From assembly GCA_934154805.1 (NCBI GenBank), contig CAKPGM010000004.1, positions 1 to 64,000 of the forward strand: a DNA stretch of 64,000 nt. Reading direction: 5' to 3'. The notes beneath the pieces are model-generated. The model saw only the letters and a program-made list of their open reading frames with translations. It ran no database searches and was not told where the DNA came from. Within the stretch, counting starts at the first letter, position 1. Each line of letters starts with the position of its first letter. Below, one piece after another: positions 63,536-64,000 of the stretch. A program made the translations under genes and the position numbers. This stretch comes from an uncultured Clostridia bacterium. Its GTDB lineage: Bacteria > Bacillota > Clostridia > TANB77 > CAG-508.

Positions 63536-64000
63536 TATTTGTTTCCTCCTTTTTGTTTTTTGTTATTTGTTTTTTTAGGAGTTTTTTTCTCTTCTTTGTT
63601 TTCGTTTTTTTCTTCTTGCTCTTGCTTCTCTTTTTTATTTTCTTTTACTTTTTTTGCTTCTTTTGCTTTCTTTTTTTCTTCTTGTTGCTTTTGTTTTTCC
63701 TTTGCTTCTTTTTCTTGTTTCTCGTTTATTTCCTTTGTACTTGTATCAACTAATGTTAAGAAAGCGTCTTCCAATGATTTTTCTGCTTTTTTTAATTCGA
63801 ATATCGTAACATCTTTTTTAGGTAATACATCAAATAATTGTTTACGCAAATCTATTTCAGCATTTGACTTAATCATATATTGCTTTGTTCCGTCTTCATT
63901 ATCTTTTACTAGCTTGCATTCTAGCATATCTGTGATGTCTTTTTGTATATCTTTCATATAATTGTTTTTATCTTCTACAGTTAGCAATATCACATTTTTT
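63535..64000 (-). CDS. ABC transporter ATPase, C-terminal part (GldA-like), cut by the window edge
   Basis: The frame is open to base 64000, so only the end is seen. It contains the C-terminal regulatory region (VTIFELKKAEKSLEDAFLTLVD) of ABC-2 ATPases, followed by about 75 Lys/Glu/Gln-rich residues that normal relatives lack. The nucleotide-binding motifs would lie outside the window. Confidence 0.75.
   Translation of the reverse strand, partial: KNVILLTVEDKNNYMKDIQKDITDMLECKLVKDNEDGTKQYMIKSNAEIDLRKQLFDVLPKKDVTIFELKKAEKSLEDAFLTLVDTSTKEINEKQEKEAKEKQKQQEEKKKAKEAKKVKENKKEKQEQEEKNENKEEKKTPKKTNNKKQKGGNK

Noticed and set aside
1..64000. CRISPR arrays, insertion sequences, prophage genes
   Set aside because: No regularly spaced direct repeats, transposase, integrase or phage structural motifs were seen.

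Overview
The window is AT-rich, densely coded and mostly transcribed from the minus strand. Gene content (minD/minE/rodA, walRK, a four-subunit ferredoxin-dependent 2-oxoacid oxidoreductase, class III ribonucleotide reductase, cwlD, a MazF/EndoA-type toxin, no aerobic respiration genes) points to an anaerobic low-GC Firmicute, most likely an uncultured gut Clostridia lineage. That placement is inference from gene content.

Layout: 1-5100, a broken DUF1016 nuclease gene, a candidate small RNA, yitT, an Elp3-like radical SAM gene, rnc, acpP and an HD-GYP gene. 5100-9720, endoA (frameshifted), a GerS-like membrane protein, dusB, rodA, minE, minD. 9850-11320, a membrane-anchored FGE/SUMF1-type protein whose GC-rich 3' end looks like the variable region of a diversity-generating retroelement (DGR); no reverse transcriptase lies in the window. 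11340-14745, a por operon with an extra ferredoxin. 14757-20460, ricT-holB-lepB-walK-walR and an unknown membrane gene. 20527-29283, a 2.7-kilo-residue cyclic beta-glucan synthase and a small membrane protein. 29401-37593, cwlD (frameshifted), rpoC, rpoB. 38118-38771, a compositionally foreign membrane gene. 38809-42796, glyA, nrdG, nrdD. 43383-54093, two giant surface proteins. 54598-55227, initiator tRNA-Met and a decayed HigBA module. 55231-64000, ComEA-like protein, D,D-carboxypeptidase, LCP protein, CvpA, DUF5711, YkvI and a Gld-like ABC system cut by the window edge.

The most striking observation concerns the codon CGG. Reading every gene by hand, I find only five in-frame CGG codons. 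Two are in the foreign-looking gene 38118-38771. The other three sit exactly where a conserved gene has to change to the +1 frame: EndoA (GSEQ/GG), CwlD (DAGH/GG) and the end of the DGR-type protein (G/GSRPTL). In all three the zero-frame reads NNN CGG and the family sequence resumes if the C is skipped and GGN is read as glycine. EndoA and CwlD then have their normal family lengths (116 and 239 residues). This suggests that CGG is not a working arginine codon here and acts as a +1 frameshift signal, a recoding system I do not recognise from the literature.

Other recurring themes: intrinsic terminators whose 3' arm carries the ribosome binding site of the next gene (28732, 30129, 61331), and acidic C-terminal tails on MinE, RpoB and RpoC.
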